From NCBI GenBank assembly GCA_018713055.1, contig DVFW01000047.1, positions 1 through 51,298 of the forward strand: a DNA stretch of 51,298 nucleotides. The letters run 5' to 3'. A program made the position numbers and the translations under genes. Position 1 is the stretch's first letter, and every line of letters starts with the position of its first letter. This stretch comes from Scatavimonas merdigallinarum. Lineage in GTDB: Bacteria; Bacillota; Clostridia; Oscillospirales; Acutalibacteraceae. Shown here piece after piece: positions 33,919 through 43,753 of this stretch. Under the pieces are notes generated by a model. The model saw nothing but the letters and a program-made list of their open reading frames with translations. It had not been told where the DNA came from and ran no database searches.

Positions 33919-35133
33919 ATGAAAAAAATACCGACCCTTTTGCTTGCAGCCGTTATGCTTGCCTGCGCTGTTTTTGCCGCATACGGCTGTACAGACGCAA
34001 CCACCGGCGCGCCTGCACAGGAAACCGCCGCGCCTACACAAGCTCCTACGGAAAACCCGGATGACATAAAGGAACAAAACATCCATTACGCAAAATATAC
34101 GCAGTATAAGCTGGAAACAGACGTGCCTGTAAAAAATATTATTATTATGGTGGGCGACGGCATGGGCCTGAACCATATAAAGGCGGCGGAAATTGATAAG
34201 GGCGACAAGCTCGCGATGGCCTGTATGCCGTACACCGCACAGGTGACAACCGATTCCCTGACAGGTACGACCGACAGCGCCGCAGCGGCCACGGCCCTTG
34301 CTTGCGGAGTTAAAACCTACAATAAATACATAGGCATGGACAAAGACGACAACCCTGTGGAAAACATTATGGAGGTTGCAGAAGGCTTTGGTATGAAGCG
34401 CGGGATCGCCGTGACGCAGCACGTTGCGCACGCCACGCCCGCCGGCTTTACCGCGCATGTAAGCAACCGCGACGCATATATGAAGATTTTGTCTGAGCAG
34501 CTAAAGGCGGAAATAGATGTAATGCTCGGCGGCGGCCAGCAGTTTTATAAAAAGGGTGTAAAAAAATTAATTGCGGAGTACGATTACCAGTATGTAGATT
34601 CCGCTTCCATGCTTGAGACACTCACGCCGGACAAAAAGACGCTGGGCCTGTTCCGTTATGAAAACATTCTTGCGGGCTATAAGCCCGCGCTAGCGGACAT
34701 GGCAGACACGGCGATCCGCCTTTTGGAAAACGACAACGGCTTTGTTTTGCTGGTGGAAGGTTCGGATATCGACACGCGTTCACACAAGTCCGATATGGAG
34801 GCAATGCTGCGTGAAATGATTATCTTTGACAACGCAGTAGATACCGTTTTGCGTTACGCCTCTGAAAACCCCGGCACGTTGGTTATTGTAACGGCCGACC
34901 ATGAAACGGGCGGCCTGACAATTCCGGATGGCGCTACGGCGGAAGATTTAACTTCGGAGCTGTTCACTTCCGACGGCGAACACACCGGCGCAAACGTGGG
35001 CGTTTGGGCCGCGGGCGCGCAGGCAGACACACTGTTTGAAAACGGCGGCGTGATTGACAACACAGATATTGGAAAGATAATGAAGCGCGTGCTGTCAGAA
35101 GCACACGAAGATGCAGTCGACCAGGCGGCATAA
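33919..35133 (+). CDS. Secreted alkaline phosphatase, probable lipoprotein
   Basis: A 404-residue PhoA-superfamily phosphomonoesterase. Residues 1-23 are a signal sequence ending AAYGC, a loose lipobox, so C24 may be lipid-anchored. A Thr/Pro-rich linker follows. Active-site features are present: D80 in GDGMG, the nucleophile S120 in TTDSAAAATA, H171, E280/D285/H289 in EGSDIDTRSH, D327-H328 in ADHETGG, and H355. The ATG at 33919 has GGAGG at 9 bases. It probably frees phosphate at the cell surface. It may be co-transcribed with the HAD gene 110 bases upstream. Confidence 0.92.
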   Translation: MKKIPTLLLAAVMLACAVFAAYGCTDATTGAPAQETAAPTQAPTENPDDIKEQNIHYAKYTQYKLETDVPVKNIIIMVGDGMGLNHIKAAEIDKGDKLAMACMPYTAQVTTDSLTGTTDSAAAATALACGVKTYNKYIGMDKDDNPVENIMEVAEGFGMKRGIAVTQHVAHATPAGFTAHVSNRDAYMKILSEQLKAEIDVMLGGGQQFYKKGVKKLIAEYDYQYVDSASMLETLTPDKKTLGLFRYENILAGYKPALADMADTAIRLLENDNGFVLLVEGSDIDTRSHKSDMEAMLREMIIFDNAVDTVLRYASENPGTLVIVTADHETGGLTIPDGATAEDLTSELFTSDGEHTGANVGVWAAGAQADTLFENGGVIDNTDIGKIMKRVLSEAHEDAVDQAA

Positions 35134-35301
35134 CGTGCAGAGCCAACTGCGGCACTCCACACCTATGCTGGAAATATACGACCAAGTTTATCCTTGCCTT
35201 CCGTGGCGGCGCAAAGCGGATGCTTGAAATTCTTTATGAAGCGGAAAACAATAATGGAAAATATGCATATGACAAAGAAAATAAAACACAGGCAATAAAT
35301 G

Positions 35302-35337
35302 GGGGCGGGCAATTTTTTGCCCGCCCCAGTCTTTTTT
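35302..35337. terminator. GC-rich terminator between alkaline phosphatase and uvrA
   Basis: Eleven-base arms GGGGCGGGCAA (35302-35312) and TTGCCCGCCCC (35317-35327) with a TTTT loop and a T run at 35332-35337. The T run overlaps the uvrA stop codon. It is strong for the plus-strand gene and may also serve uvrA. Confidence 0.8.
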
Positions 35338-38170
35338 ATTCCGCTTCCGCCTGCAGCAGCCGCTTTAAATATTGCCCGGTGTAGGATTGCGCACAGGCGG
35401 CCACCTGCTCGGGCGTACCCTGGGTAACAATATAGCCGCCGGCATCTCCGCCCTCCGGCCCTAAATCAATAATATGGTCGGCCGTTTTAATTAGGTCCAG
35501 ATTGTGCTCAATCACCACCACCGTGTTGCCGCCGTCAACCAGCTTTTGCAGCACGTCGATCAGCTTGTGCACATCTGCAATATGCAGGCCGGTTGTGGGT
35601 TCGTCCAGAATGTAGATGGTTCTGCCTGTGGAGCGCCGGGAAAGCTCTGTTGCAAGCTTTACGCGCTGCGCTTCGCCGCCGGAAAGCGTGGTGGCCGGCT
35701 GCCCGATTTTCACATACCCAAGCCCCACCTCGCACAGGGTGCGCAGTTTGCGTTCGATTTTAGGGATGTTCTCAAAAAACGCCAGCCCCTCTTCCACCGT
35801 CATTTCCAATACGTCGTGGATGCTTTTGCCCTTGTATTTTACCTCCAGCGTTTCGCGGTTATAGCGTTTGCCCTTACAAACCTCGCAGGGAACGTAAATA
35901 TCCGGCAGAAAATGCATTTCTATTTTTAAAATACCGTCGCCCTGGCAGGCCTCGCACCTGCCTCCCTTAACGTTAAACGAAAAGCGCCCGGAATTAAAAC
36001 CGCGCAGCTTTGCCTCTTGCGTAGAAGCATAAAGCTCGCGGATATCTGTAAACACGCCCGTGTAGGTTGCGGGGTTGGAACGCGGTGTGCGGCCTATGGG
36101 TGACTGGTTGATGTCGATAACCTTGTCCAGATGTTCAAGCCCTGCAATACTTTTGTGCGCGCCGGCGCGGGTTTTTGCACCGTTTAAATTTGCCGCCAGA
36201 TATTTATAGAGGATTTCGTTGATCAGCGAAGATTTTCCGGAGCCGGAAACACCGGTTACACAGACAAATTTCCCCAGCGGGATTTCCACCGTAATATTTT
36301 TCAGATTGTTCTGGCGCGCGCCCGTAATTTTCAGCTTTTTGCCGTTGCCTTTTCTGCGCCGCCGTGGTATTTCCACCCTGCGCCTGCCGCTTAAATACTG
36401 CCCCGTTATAGATCGCTCGCACTGTTTGATCTGTTCGGCCGTGCCGCAGCAGACCACCTCGCCGCCGTGCACGCCCGCGCCTGGGCCGATATCTACAATA
36501 TAATCCGCGGCGTACATGGTGTCTTCGTCGTGCTCAACCACAATCACCGTATTGCCCAGATCCCGCAGATGCTCCAGCGTATGCAGCAGTTTGCTGTTGT
36601 CGCGCTGGTGCAGGCCAATGCTCGGCTCGTCAAGAATATATAGCACGCCCATCAGCGAGGAGCCAATTTGCGTTGCAAGGCGGATACGCTGGCTTTCGCC
36701 ACCGGAGAGCGTGCCGGAGGCGCGCGAAAGCGTCAGGTAGCCCAACCCCACACTGTTTAAAAAGCCCAGACGTTCGCAAATTTCTTTCAAAATAGCGTCT
36801 GCTATCATTTTTTCGCGCTGTGACAGCGTAAGCGTTTTGATAAAGGCAAGCGCGTCTGTGACCGATTGATCGCAAAACTGGCTGATGTTTACCCCGCCCA
36901 CTGTGACCGACAGGCTTTCAGGGGAAAGACGCCTGCCGCCGCATGCGTCGCACGGGATGGCGCTCATATAAGATTCAATTTCTTCCTTGATCCAGCTGCT
37001 TTGCGTTTCGCGGAAGCGGCGTTCCAGATTATGGATGATTCCTTCAAAATCTGTATTGTAAACACCTGTGCCGTATTCATTTTTGCGCACAATTTTGAGC
37101 TTTTCACCCTTTGTGCCGTAAAGAATTTTATCCAGGATTTCTTCCGGCAGGTCCCCTACCGGTGTATCCAGCGAAAAGCCGTATTTTTTTGCCAGGGCTT
37201 CAAAATACATGGTTGCAATGGTGCTGCCCTCCATAGCCCAGCCGCTCGCGCGAACGCCGCCCTGGCGGATAGACTTGCTTTTGTCGGGAATAATCAGCGC
37301 CGGGTCAATCTTCATAAACACGCCAAGGCCGGTGCACTTGGAGCATGCGCCGGCCGGATTGTTAAACGAAAACATGCGCGGCGTCAACTCTTCAACGCTG
37401 ACGCCATGTTCCGGGCAGGCGTAGTTTTGGGAAAACAGCAGGTCTTCTCCATCTATTACGTTGACAATTGTCAAGCCGCCCGTTAAACTGGAAGCCGTTT
37501 CAAGAGAATCCGCCAAGCGGGAGCGCATATCCTGCCGCACGACAAGCCTGTCCACAACTATATCTATGGTATGTTTTTTATTTTTCTCAAGCTTGATCTG
37601 TTCTGAAAGGTCATAAATAATACCATCTATACGCACGCGCACATAGCCGCTTTTGCGCGCCGATTCCAGCTCTTTTACATGCTCGCCCTTCCTTGCGCGT
37701 ACAACCGGCGCTAAAACCTGTATTTTTGCCCCTTCCGGCAAACGCATGACTCTGTCCACAATCTGGTCGATCGTCTGTTGCCTGATTTCTTTGCCGCACA
37801 CAGGACAGTGCGGAATGCCAATGCGCGCATACAGCAGGCGCAGATAATCATAAATTTCCGTGACCGTTCCCACCGTGGAACGCGGGTTCTTCGATGTGGT
37901 CTTCTGGTCGATGGAAATGGCCGGGGACAGGCCTTCTATATTGTCCACATCGGGCTTTTCCATCTGCCCCAAAAACTGCCTTGCGTAAGAGGACAGCGAC
38001 TCTACATACCGGCGCTGCCCTTCGGCGTAGATGGTGTCGAACGCCAAAGAGGATTTACCGGAGCCGGAAAGACCCGTTAAAACAACCAACTTGTCGCGCG
38101 GGATTTCGACGTCTATATTTTTTAAGTTATGCTCACGCGCACCTGTAACTTTAATATTTTTAGAAGACAT
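35336..38170 (-). CDS. uvrA: Excinuclease ABC subunit A
   Basis: The damage-recognition ATPase of nucleotide excision repair, working with UvrB and UvrC (not in this window). At 944 residues it is full length. It has two ABC modules: GLSGSGKSS near residue 34 and GVSGSGKSS in the second half, each with its own signature (TLSGGESQR, TLSGGEAQR). Zinc sites are CPVC-type near 120, one near 250-285, and CEAC/CEVC near 730-760. The ATG at 38170 has GGGGG at 8 bases. It stands alone, separated from ftsH by a hairpin. Confidence 0.97.
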   Translation of the reverse strand: MSSKNIKVTGAREHNLKNIDVEIPRDKLVVLTGLSGSGKSSLAFDTIYAEGQRRYVESLSSYARQFLGQMEKPDVDNIEGLSPAISIDQKTTSKNPRSTVGTVTEIYDYLRLLYARIGIPHCPVCGKEIRQQTIDQIVDRVMRLPEGAKIQVLAPVVRARKGEHVKELESARKSGYVRVRIDGIIYDLSEQIKLEKNKKHTIDIVVDRLVVRQDMRSRLADSLETASSLTGGLTIVNVIDGEDLLFSQNYACPEHGVSVEELTPRMFSFNNPAGACSKCTGLGVFMKIDPALIIPDKSKSIRQGGVRASGWAMEGSTIATMYFEALAKKYGFSLDTPVGDLPEEILDKILYGTKGEKLKIVRKNEYGTGVYNTDFEGIIHNLERRFRETQSSWIKEEIESYMSAIPCDACGGRRLSPESLSVTVGGVNISQFCDQSVTDALAFIKTLTLSQREKMIADAILKEICERLGFLNSVGLGYLTLSRASGTLSGGESQRIRLATQIGSSLMGVLYILDEPSIGLHQRDNSKLLHTLEHLRDLGNTVIVVEHDEDTMYAADYIVDIGPGAGVHGGEVVCCGTAEQIKQCERSITGQYLSGRRRVEIPRRRRKGNGKKLKITGARQNNLKNITVEIPLGKFVCVTGVSGSGKSSLINEILYKYLAANLNGAKTRAGAHKSIAGLEHLDKVIDINQSPIGRTPRSNPATYTGVFTDIRELYASTQEAKLRGFNSGRFSFNVKGGRCEACQGDGILKIEMHFLPDIYVPCEVCKGKRYNRETLEVKYKGKSIHDVLEMTVEEGLAFFENIPKIERKLRTLCEVGLGYVKIGQPATTLSGGEAQRVKLATELSRRSTGRTIYILDEPTTGLHIADVHKLIDVLQKLVDGGNTVVVIEHNLDLIKTADHIIDLGPEGGDAGGYIVTQGTPEQVAACAQSYTGQYLKRLLQAEAE

Positions 38171-38261
38171 TGCTTTTCCCCCTGTTTAAACTTACCCGTT
38201 TCCCTGCGCCGGCATGAAATGATTTCACACAAGCGCCCAAAATATTCTACACCGTGAAACA

Positions 38262-38287
38262 GGGGCGGGAACAACAGCCCCCGCCCC
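38262..38287 (-). terminator. GC-rich hairpin after ftsH
   Basis: Arms GGGGCGGG (38262-38269) and CCCGCCCC (38280-38287). On the minus strand it follows the ftsH stop by about 10 bases. The downstream run is only TGTTTC, so termination strength is uncertain. Confidence 0.55.
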
Positions 38288-38296
38288 GCCTTATTT

Positions 38297-40336
38297 TTAT
38301 TTTTCTGTTGTATCTTCCTGTATCTCTGCCGGCGCTTTATCCTGCTCTTCTTCCAATTCTTCCGGCGGTTCTACATACGTGCCGTTCATCACGGCTTCGA
38401 ACTGTTCGTTGTCCATCTTTTCATGTTTAATCAGGAATTTTGCAACCGCATGCAACTGCTGCATGTGCGCGCGCAAAATTTCTTCGGCACGGCTGTAGCC
38501 CTCCTCAATAATGGCATAAACCTCGTCGTCAATTTTTGCGGCGGTCTTTTCAGAATAGTCTTTTACGTGGCCCATATCTCGGCCGATAAAGACCTCATTG
38601 CCGCTGGAGCCGTAGGAAATAGGGCCGAGCAGTTCGCTCATGCCGTACTTTGTCACCATAGCCCTTGCCGTTTTTGAAGCCTTTTCAATATCGTTGGAGG
38701 CGCCTGTGGAAATATCGCCTATGACAAGCGCTTCCGCCACACGGCCGCTTAAACCTACAATAATGCTTTCTTTCATTTCCTGCCTGGAATTATAGGATTT
38801 ATCCTCGGCAGGCAATGGCATGGTGTAACCGCCCGCCAAACCTGTGGGAATAATGGAAATCTGGTGAACGGGATCCTGTGTTTCGCAGACATGGAACGCA
38901 ATAGCGTGACCCGCTTCGTGATAAGCGGTCAGCTTCTTTTCCTTTTCATTCATCACCCTTGTTTTCTTTTCGGCGCCCACCACAACCTTAATGGTCGCTT
39001 CTTCAATTTCCTGCATGGTGATTGCCTTGCGACCCTTTCTGGCGGCAAGAAGCGCCGCTTCGTTAAGCAGGTTTTCCAGGTCTGCGCCGGTAAAGCCGGC
39101 TGTGGATTTTGCAACTGTGGAAAGCTTAACGTCTGGCGCCAGCGGTTTTTTCCTGGCGTGTACCTTTAGAATGGCTTCTCTTCCCTTGATGTCCGGATAA
39201 CCGACGACAACCTGCCTGTCAAAGCGGCCGGGGCGCATCAGCGCGGGATCAAGGATATCGGGACGGTTGGTGGCCGCGATCATGATCACGCCTTCGTTCA
39301 CGCCAAACCCGTCCATTTCTACAAGCAGCTGGTTGAGGGTCTGCTCGCGCTCGTCGTGCCCGCCGCCCAGGCCCGTGCCTCTCTGGCGGCCGACCGCATC
39401 AATTTCGTCTATAAAAATAATGCACGGGGAATTTTTCTTTGCCTGGTCGAACAGGTCGCGCACACGCGACGCACCAACGCCGACAAACATTTCCACAAAA
39501 TCCGAACCGGAAATAGAGAAGAACGGAACGCCCGCTTCGCCTGCAACGGCCCTTGCGAGCAGGGTTTTACCCGTACCGGGAGGGCCAACCAGCAACACGC
39601 CTTTTGGAATGCGTGCGCCCAGGTCGTTATATTTTTGCGGGTTTTTCAAAAACTCTACAATTTCTTCGAGCTCTTCTTTTTCTTCATCCGCGCCGGCCAC
39701 ATCTTCAAACGTGGTTTTGCGCTTTTCATCGTTCATGTCTTTGATTTTAGCCTTGCCAAAACCCATCTGCTTGGTGGGGTCTCCGCCCAGCCCGCCGGAC
39801 ATTTTGCGCATGATATACAGCCAGAACACAACCAAAAGCACAATCATGATAATATTGGGCAGCAGGCTTATAATCCAGGAGTTTTCGCTGCCTTTGATCA
39901 GGTCGTATTGAATATCCGGATCATAGTTGGGGTTTTCCTCATTGGTAGCTGTATTCGGGTTGATATAGGCCGAAATGTCGTCATATGCAATGGCAGCGCT
40001 CGGCGCGGTGTATTTGATAACCTGCCGGCTGTCTTTCTGGCCTTCACCCGTGCCTGAGATACCGCTTTGCGTCTGCGGCGGAAGTATAGGCTGGTTTTGC
40101 GCAGAGGCGCTTGTGTTTTCAACCGTCTGCCCTTCTTTAAGGGTAATTTCCATTTCGCCGGAACCCAGGTTGAGCGTAAAGGAATCTACCTTCCCATCGC
40201 GAAAAGCACCAATGATATCGGAATAATTGTATGTGATTTTCGGCTGTGTCTGAAAAATGGTGACGATAACCAAAATCAGCACAATCGGGATTCCCAGATA
40301 GATCAGTAAATTACGCAGTGTTTTTTTATTATCCAA
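38297..40336 (-). CDS. ftsH: ATP-dependent membrane metalloprotease FtsH
   Basis: A membrane-anchored AAA+ protease. It has transmembrane helices near 10-30 and 155-178 flanking an external domain with a Gln/Ser/Gly-rich insert. The AAA+ core has GPPGTGKT (about 251-258) and FIDEID. The zinc motif HEAGH is near 473-477. The C-terminus is Glu-rich. An upstream GTG (40345) overlaps AAGGAG, while TTG at 40336 is 8 bases from it and gives the more typical start MDNKKTLRNLL, so TTG is chosen. It is 37 bases or more after hpt, in the Firmicutes tilS-hpt-ftsH order. Confidence 0.95.
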   Translation of the reverse strand: MDNKKTLRNLLIYLGIPIVLILVIVTIFQTQPKITYNYSDIIGAFRDGKVDSFTLNLGSGEMEITLKEGQTVENTSASAQNQPILPPQTQSGISGTGEGQKDSRQVIKYTAPSAAIAYDDISAYINPNTATNEENPNYDPDIQYDLIKGSENSWIISLLPNIIMIVLLVVFWLYIMRKMSGGLGGDPTKQMGFGKAKIKDMNDEKRKTTFEDVAGADEEKEELEEIVEFLKNPQKYNDLGARIPKGVLLVGPPGTGKTLLARAVAGEAGVPFFSISGSDFVEMFVGVGASRVRDLFDQAKKNSPCIIFIDEIDAVGRQRGTGLGGGHDEREQTLNQLLVEMDGFGVNEGVIMIAATNRPDILDPALMRPGRFDRQVVVGYPDIKGREAILKVHARKKPLAPDVKLSTVAKSTAGFTGADLENLLNEAALLAARKGRKAITMQEIEEATIKVVVGAEKKTRVMNEKEKKLTAYHEAGHAIAFHVCETQDPVHQISIIPTGLAGGYTMPLPAEDKSYNSRQEMKESIIVGLSGRVAEALVIGDISTGASNDIEKASKTARAMVTKYGMSELLGPISYGSSGNEVFIGRDMGHVKDYSEKTAAKIDDEVYAIIEEGYSRAEEILRAHMQQLHAVAKFLIKHEKMDNEQFEAVMNGTYVEPPEELEEEQDKAPAEIQEDTTEK

Positions 40337-40382
40337 TATGTCCACTCCTTATGTTTCAGTATATGTAAAAGCTTAAGAATTA

Positions 40383-40919
40383 TCAGGCATACACCGCAGG
40401 CTTTAACACGCCCACATACGGAAGGTTTCTGTAATACCCGGCATAATCCATACCATATCCAACGACAAATTCATCGGGAATCTGCACGCCTGTATAATCT
40501 GCAGAAATTTCCACCCGGCGGCGGCCTGGTTTATCAAGCAGCACGCACAGCTTTACGCTGTTCGCTTTTTTCTGCTGAAAATACTCCAGCACATAACGCA
40601 GCGTAATGCCGGTGTCGATTATATCTTCTACGACCAATACGTCGCAGCCTTCCACGCAACTGGAAAGATTTTGCACAATGCAGGGAACGCCGCTGTTTTG
40701 TATGCCGGCGCCATAGCTGGAAACCGCTATAAAATCAATCTGGCAAGGTGTTTTAAGCGCCCGCATCAGATCCGCCATAAAGACCACGCTACCCTTCAGC
40801 AACCCCACCAGAAAAAGCCTTTTTCCCCGGTAGTCCTTGTCAATACGCCGTGCCAGGGCCTGCACCAGCGTGTGAATCTGTTCACGACTGAGCAGAACCT
40901 TCTGTATATTTTTGTCCAT
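40383..40919 (-). CDS. hpt: Hypoxanthine phosphoribosyltransferase
   Basis: It salvages hypoxanthine and guanine to IMP and GMP. The PRPP loop VVEDIIDTGITL and the N-terminal block VLLSREQIHTLV are typical, as is the KGSVVFMADLMRAL segment. The length is 178 residues. The ATG at 40919 matches the family start. A longer in-frame ORF reaches into tilS but has no support. Confidence 0.94.
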   Translation of the reverse strand: MDKNIQKVLLSREQIHTLVQALARRIDKDYRGKRLFLVGLLKGSVVFMADLMRALKTPCQIDFIAVSSYGAGIQNSGVPCIVQNLSSCVEGCDVLVVEDIIDTGITLRYVLEYFQQKKANSVKLCVLLDKPGRRRVEISADYTGVQIPDEFVVGYGMDYAGYYRNLPYVGVLKPAVYA

Positions 40920-40941
40920 ATTTTCTTTTTCCGTACTCCTT

Positions 40942-42300
40942 TTAAACATCATCATTCTGGACTTCAAGCAACAAAACCTGCTTTGTATCCGCATGAACCC
41001 TGGCCTGCTGCGCCGTGCCAAAACCGTCTATCCATAAGACCTCGCTGCCGTTTGCCAGCAGGATAATTCTGCTGCGCTGTTCCTGCAGAACCCGGCTTTC
41101 ATTCAACAGCTTTTTGACGGATTTGCCAACACCTCTTCCCGCAGGGGAGAAACGGTCTTTTTCGCGCCGGTTTCTAAAAACAGAACTGTCATTGATTATA
41201 GCATAATCCAGCGCGTTATTTAATAATTTTTTGTTAAATTTCAGCTTTTGGTCAAATTCTGCCTTGGTGCTGACTGTAAGTATAATTTTTTTATTGTATT
41301 TCGTCAAGACTTTTGCCTGCATAACAGGAATTTCCCAGTTTTCTTCTACATTTTCTTGTAAAACAAGCCGGTACACCCCTTGCTTTGCAACGGCGCGCAG
41401 GCCGCCGGGCAGATCAAGCGCGCCCTGCCCGGCGCGGATGATCCACACCAACGCGTCTATATGCACGCGCTCCAGGCGGCGGCAGCCTTTTTCTTCAGCC
41501 AAAAGTGCCACTGCCTTTGTCAAAACGGGCGTTTCCAGCTGCGATAATACCCGCACCAGGTAGCCGCCGTTTGTTTTAGCCTGCAAAAGCGCCTGCTTTG
41601 CCTGTTTTTCCACATACAGATCCAACCCGCGCAGTTGTTCGGCAAAAGCCATGGCCGCCTGCTCAAATTCAGAATTAATTTGTGCAAGCACCGGAACTAC
41701 ATAATGCCGCAGACGGTTGCGCGTATAGATATCCTCCTGATTGCTGCTGTCCACAACATACGCAACGCCGTGCGTTTTGCAATAATCGCGCGTCTGTTTT
41801 CCCGTAAGGAGGATCAGTGGCCGGATAATATTACCGCGTACCGGGGGAATTCCGCACATGCCTTTGACGCCTGTTCCCCTTGCAAGGTGGAACAGCATGG
41901 TTTCTACGCTATCGCTCAAAGTATGCGCTGTTGCAATTTTTCCGCCATACCGTTTTGCTAGAGAGGCAAAAAAAGTATAACGCACCTGGCGCGCGCACAG
42001 TTCTATACTTTTCCTCTGCTCTTTTGCCATGCCATATACGTCGGCCTGAAAAACAGAAAGCGGCACGCCATGCGCGTTACACCATGTGCGCACAAAGGTT
42101 TCGTCGCGGTCAGACTCTTCCGCACGCAGATGGTGATTGACATGCGCCGCTATGATGTTTAGTTTATATTCCTGCTGCAATACGCAAAGAAAGTGAAGCA
42201 GACACATAGAGTCTGCTCCACCAGAAACGCCGGTTATGATCGTGTCTTCGCGCTGCAGCATATTGTATTTCACAATCGCCTCTTTAATTTTACTGTCCAC
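40942..42300 (-). CDS. tilS: tRNA(Ile)-lysidine synthase
   Basis: It adds lysine to C34 of the AUA-reading tRNA-Ile. The PP-loop SGGADS is at residues 26-31, HVNHHLRAEESDRDE follows, and TRNRLRHYVVP is the conserved helix. The C-terminal substrate-binding domain completes the 452-residue protein. Its start overlaps the dnaB end by 11 bases, so it is read from the same transcript. Confidence 0.95.
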   Translation of the reverse strand: MDSKIKEAIVKYNMLQREDTIITGVSGGADSMCLLHFLCVLQQEYKLNIIAAHVNHHLRAEESDRDETFVRTWCNAHGVPLSVFQADVYGMAKEQRKSIELCARQVRYTFFASLAKRYGGKIATAHTLSDSVETMLFHLARGTGVKGMCGIPPVRGNIIRPLILLTGKQTRDYCKTHGVAYVVDSSNQEDIYTRNRLRHYVVPVLAQINSEFEQAAMAFAEQLRGLDLYVEKQAKQALLQAKTNGGYLVRVLSQLETPVLTKAVALLAEEKGCRRLERVHIDALVWIIRAGQGALDLPGGLRAVAKQGVYRLVLQENVEENWEIPVMQAKVLTKYNKKIILTVSTKAEFDQKLKFNKKLLNNALDYAIINDSSVFRNRREKDRFSPAGRGVGKSVKKLLNESRVLQEQRSRIILLANGSEVLWIDGFGTAQQARVHADTKQVLLLEVQNDDV

Positions 42301-43660
42301 GGTTGACCTCCGGTGAAGTAAAACGCATAAATTCGCCCTGCCAATGCAGCTTTACACTGCCCGCTTCGCCATGGCGGTTCTTTGCCACAATACATTCGCC
42401 GCTGTTGTGGTCTACGCCCTCTTCGCCCGCATCTTTTTCATAATAGCCTTCACGGTAAAGGAACAGGACGATGTCCGCATCCTGCTCAATTGAACCGGAA
42501 TCGCGCAGATCTGAAAGCTGCGGGCGGTGGTCGGTTCTTTGTTCACTTGCACGCGACAGCTGAGAAAGCGTAATGACAGGCACATTCATTTCCTTTGCCA
42601 ATATTTTTAAATTTCTTGTAATTTCCGATATTTCCTGGACCCTGTTGTCCGTTCTGCGCGTTCCGCCCATCAACTGCAGATAGTCAATAACGACCAGATC
42701 CACACCACGCAGCCTTCTGAGCTTTGCTTTCATGGAGGGGACTGTGATCCCGGGTGTATCGTCCAGATAGATTTCTGTCTTGCCGAGCACGTCGCCCGCT
42801 TCTACCAGGCGCGTCCATTCCTCGTTGCTGAGCTTGCCCGTGCGTAGCTTTGTTCCCTCGATCAGCCCTTCTGTGGACAGCAGGCGGGAAGCAATTTGTT
42901 CTTTTGACATTTCCAGCGAAAAAAAGGCGATCTTTTTTCTGCTTTTCACGCCGGCATGGCGTGCAATGTTCAGTGCAAAACTGGTTTTGCCCATACCGGG
43001 CCGCGCTGCAAGCAGGATCAGGTCGGACCGGTTAAGCCCTGTGATCATTCGATCAAGGTCGGCAATTCCCGTAGAGATTGGCCGTATGGATTCGTTATCA
43101 TCGGAATTGAGAAGATCCAGCCGGTCAAACGTTTCTATAATAACCTCGTCAAGCTTTTGCAGCCCTTGCAGATTTTTCCCTCTGCGAATGTCAAAAATTT
43201 TCTGTTCTGCAGAATCCAGCAGCGTTTCAGATTCATAGCTTCCATCAGCTGCTTCTTCTATAATATCCCTGGCAGCTATAATCAGGCTGCGCACTTCATA
43301 TTTGTCGCGGACAATCTTTGCATAAACCTCTACATTGGATATGGCCGGGACAATTTCCGCCAGCTGCATCAGGTATGCTTTTGCTTCTGTCCCTTCAAAC
43401 GTTCCATCTTGCTTCAGCCGCTCGTTTACCGTTACAAAATCGACAATTTTCCCCACGGTAAACATATCCAGCATAACGCTGTAAATGGCCTGATGATTGG
43501 TTAAATGGAAATAATCGGGCCTGGGCAAAAGCTCCGCTACCCTGTCCAGACAGGCAGGATCAAGCAAAATTGCGCCAAGCACAGACTGCTCCGCCTCTGT
43601 GCTGTAGGGAAGCTTTAAACCGTCGTATGCGGATGTAATGCTCTTTTCTGCCATTGCCAT
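42290..43660 (-). CDS. dnaB: Replicative DNA helicase DnaB
   Basis: A hexameric helicase at the replication fork. The N-terminal domain (PYSTEAEQSVLGAILLD) is followed by the RecA-like core with Walker A ARPGMGKTSFALN, VVIDYLQL and LSQLSRASEQR. The 456-residue length is typical. The start is ATG at 43660, with CAGGG at about 4-5 bases; ATG at 43654 is nearly as good. It follows rplI in the usual Firmicutes order. Confidence 0.95.
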   Translation of the reverse strand: MAMAEKSITSAYDGLKLPYSTEAEQSVLGAILLDPACLDRVAELLPRPDYFHLTNHQAIYSVMLDMFTVGKIVDFVTVNERLKQDGTFEGTEAKAYLMQLAEIVPAISNVEVYAKIVRDKYEVRSLIIAARDIIEEAADGSYESETLLDSAEQKIFDIRRGKNLQGLQKLDEVIIETFDRLDLLNSDDNESIRPISTGIADLDRMITGLNRSDLILLAARPGMGKTSFALNIARHAGVKSRKKIAFFSLEMSKEQIASRLLSTEGLIEGTKLRTGKLSNEEWTRLVEAGDVLGKTEIYLDDTPGITVPSMKAKLRRLRGVDLVVIDYLQLMGGTRRTDNRVQEISEITRNLKILAKEMNVPVITLSQLSRASEQRTDHRPQLSDLRDSGSIEQDADIVLFLYREGYYEKDAGEEGVDHNSGECIVAKNRHGEAGSVKLHWQGEFMRFTSPEVNRGQ

Positions 43661-43696
43661 TTTTCCCTGCCTTATCCCATGCATTTTTACAAAAAC

Positions 43697-43733
43697 GCCG
43701 GCCGCCAGCAAGCGCAAGCCGCTGCACGCCGGC
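43697..43733 (-). terminator. Possible hairpin between rplI and dnaB
   Basis: Two GCCGGC copies (43697-43702 and 43728-43733) can pair around a 25-base loop. Read on the minus strand, a GTTTTTG run follows. It may be a weak or partial terminator that lowers dnaB relative to rplI. Confidence 0.35.
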
Positions 43734-43753
43734 AAAACCGGGCCTATGCTCCC

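Noticed and set aside
33721..34458. Long minus-strand open frame across the HAD and alkaline phosphatase genes
   Set aside because: It overlaps two well-supported genes, starts without a ribosome-binding site and is low in recognisable structure.
35134..35301. Possible small gene between alkaline phosphatase and the terminator
   Set aside because: A frame from 35219 reads through the terminator into uvrA and has no ribosome-binding site; I see no family match.
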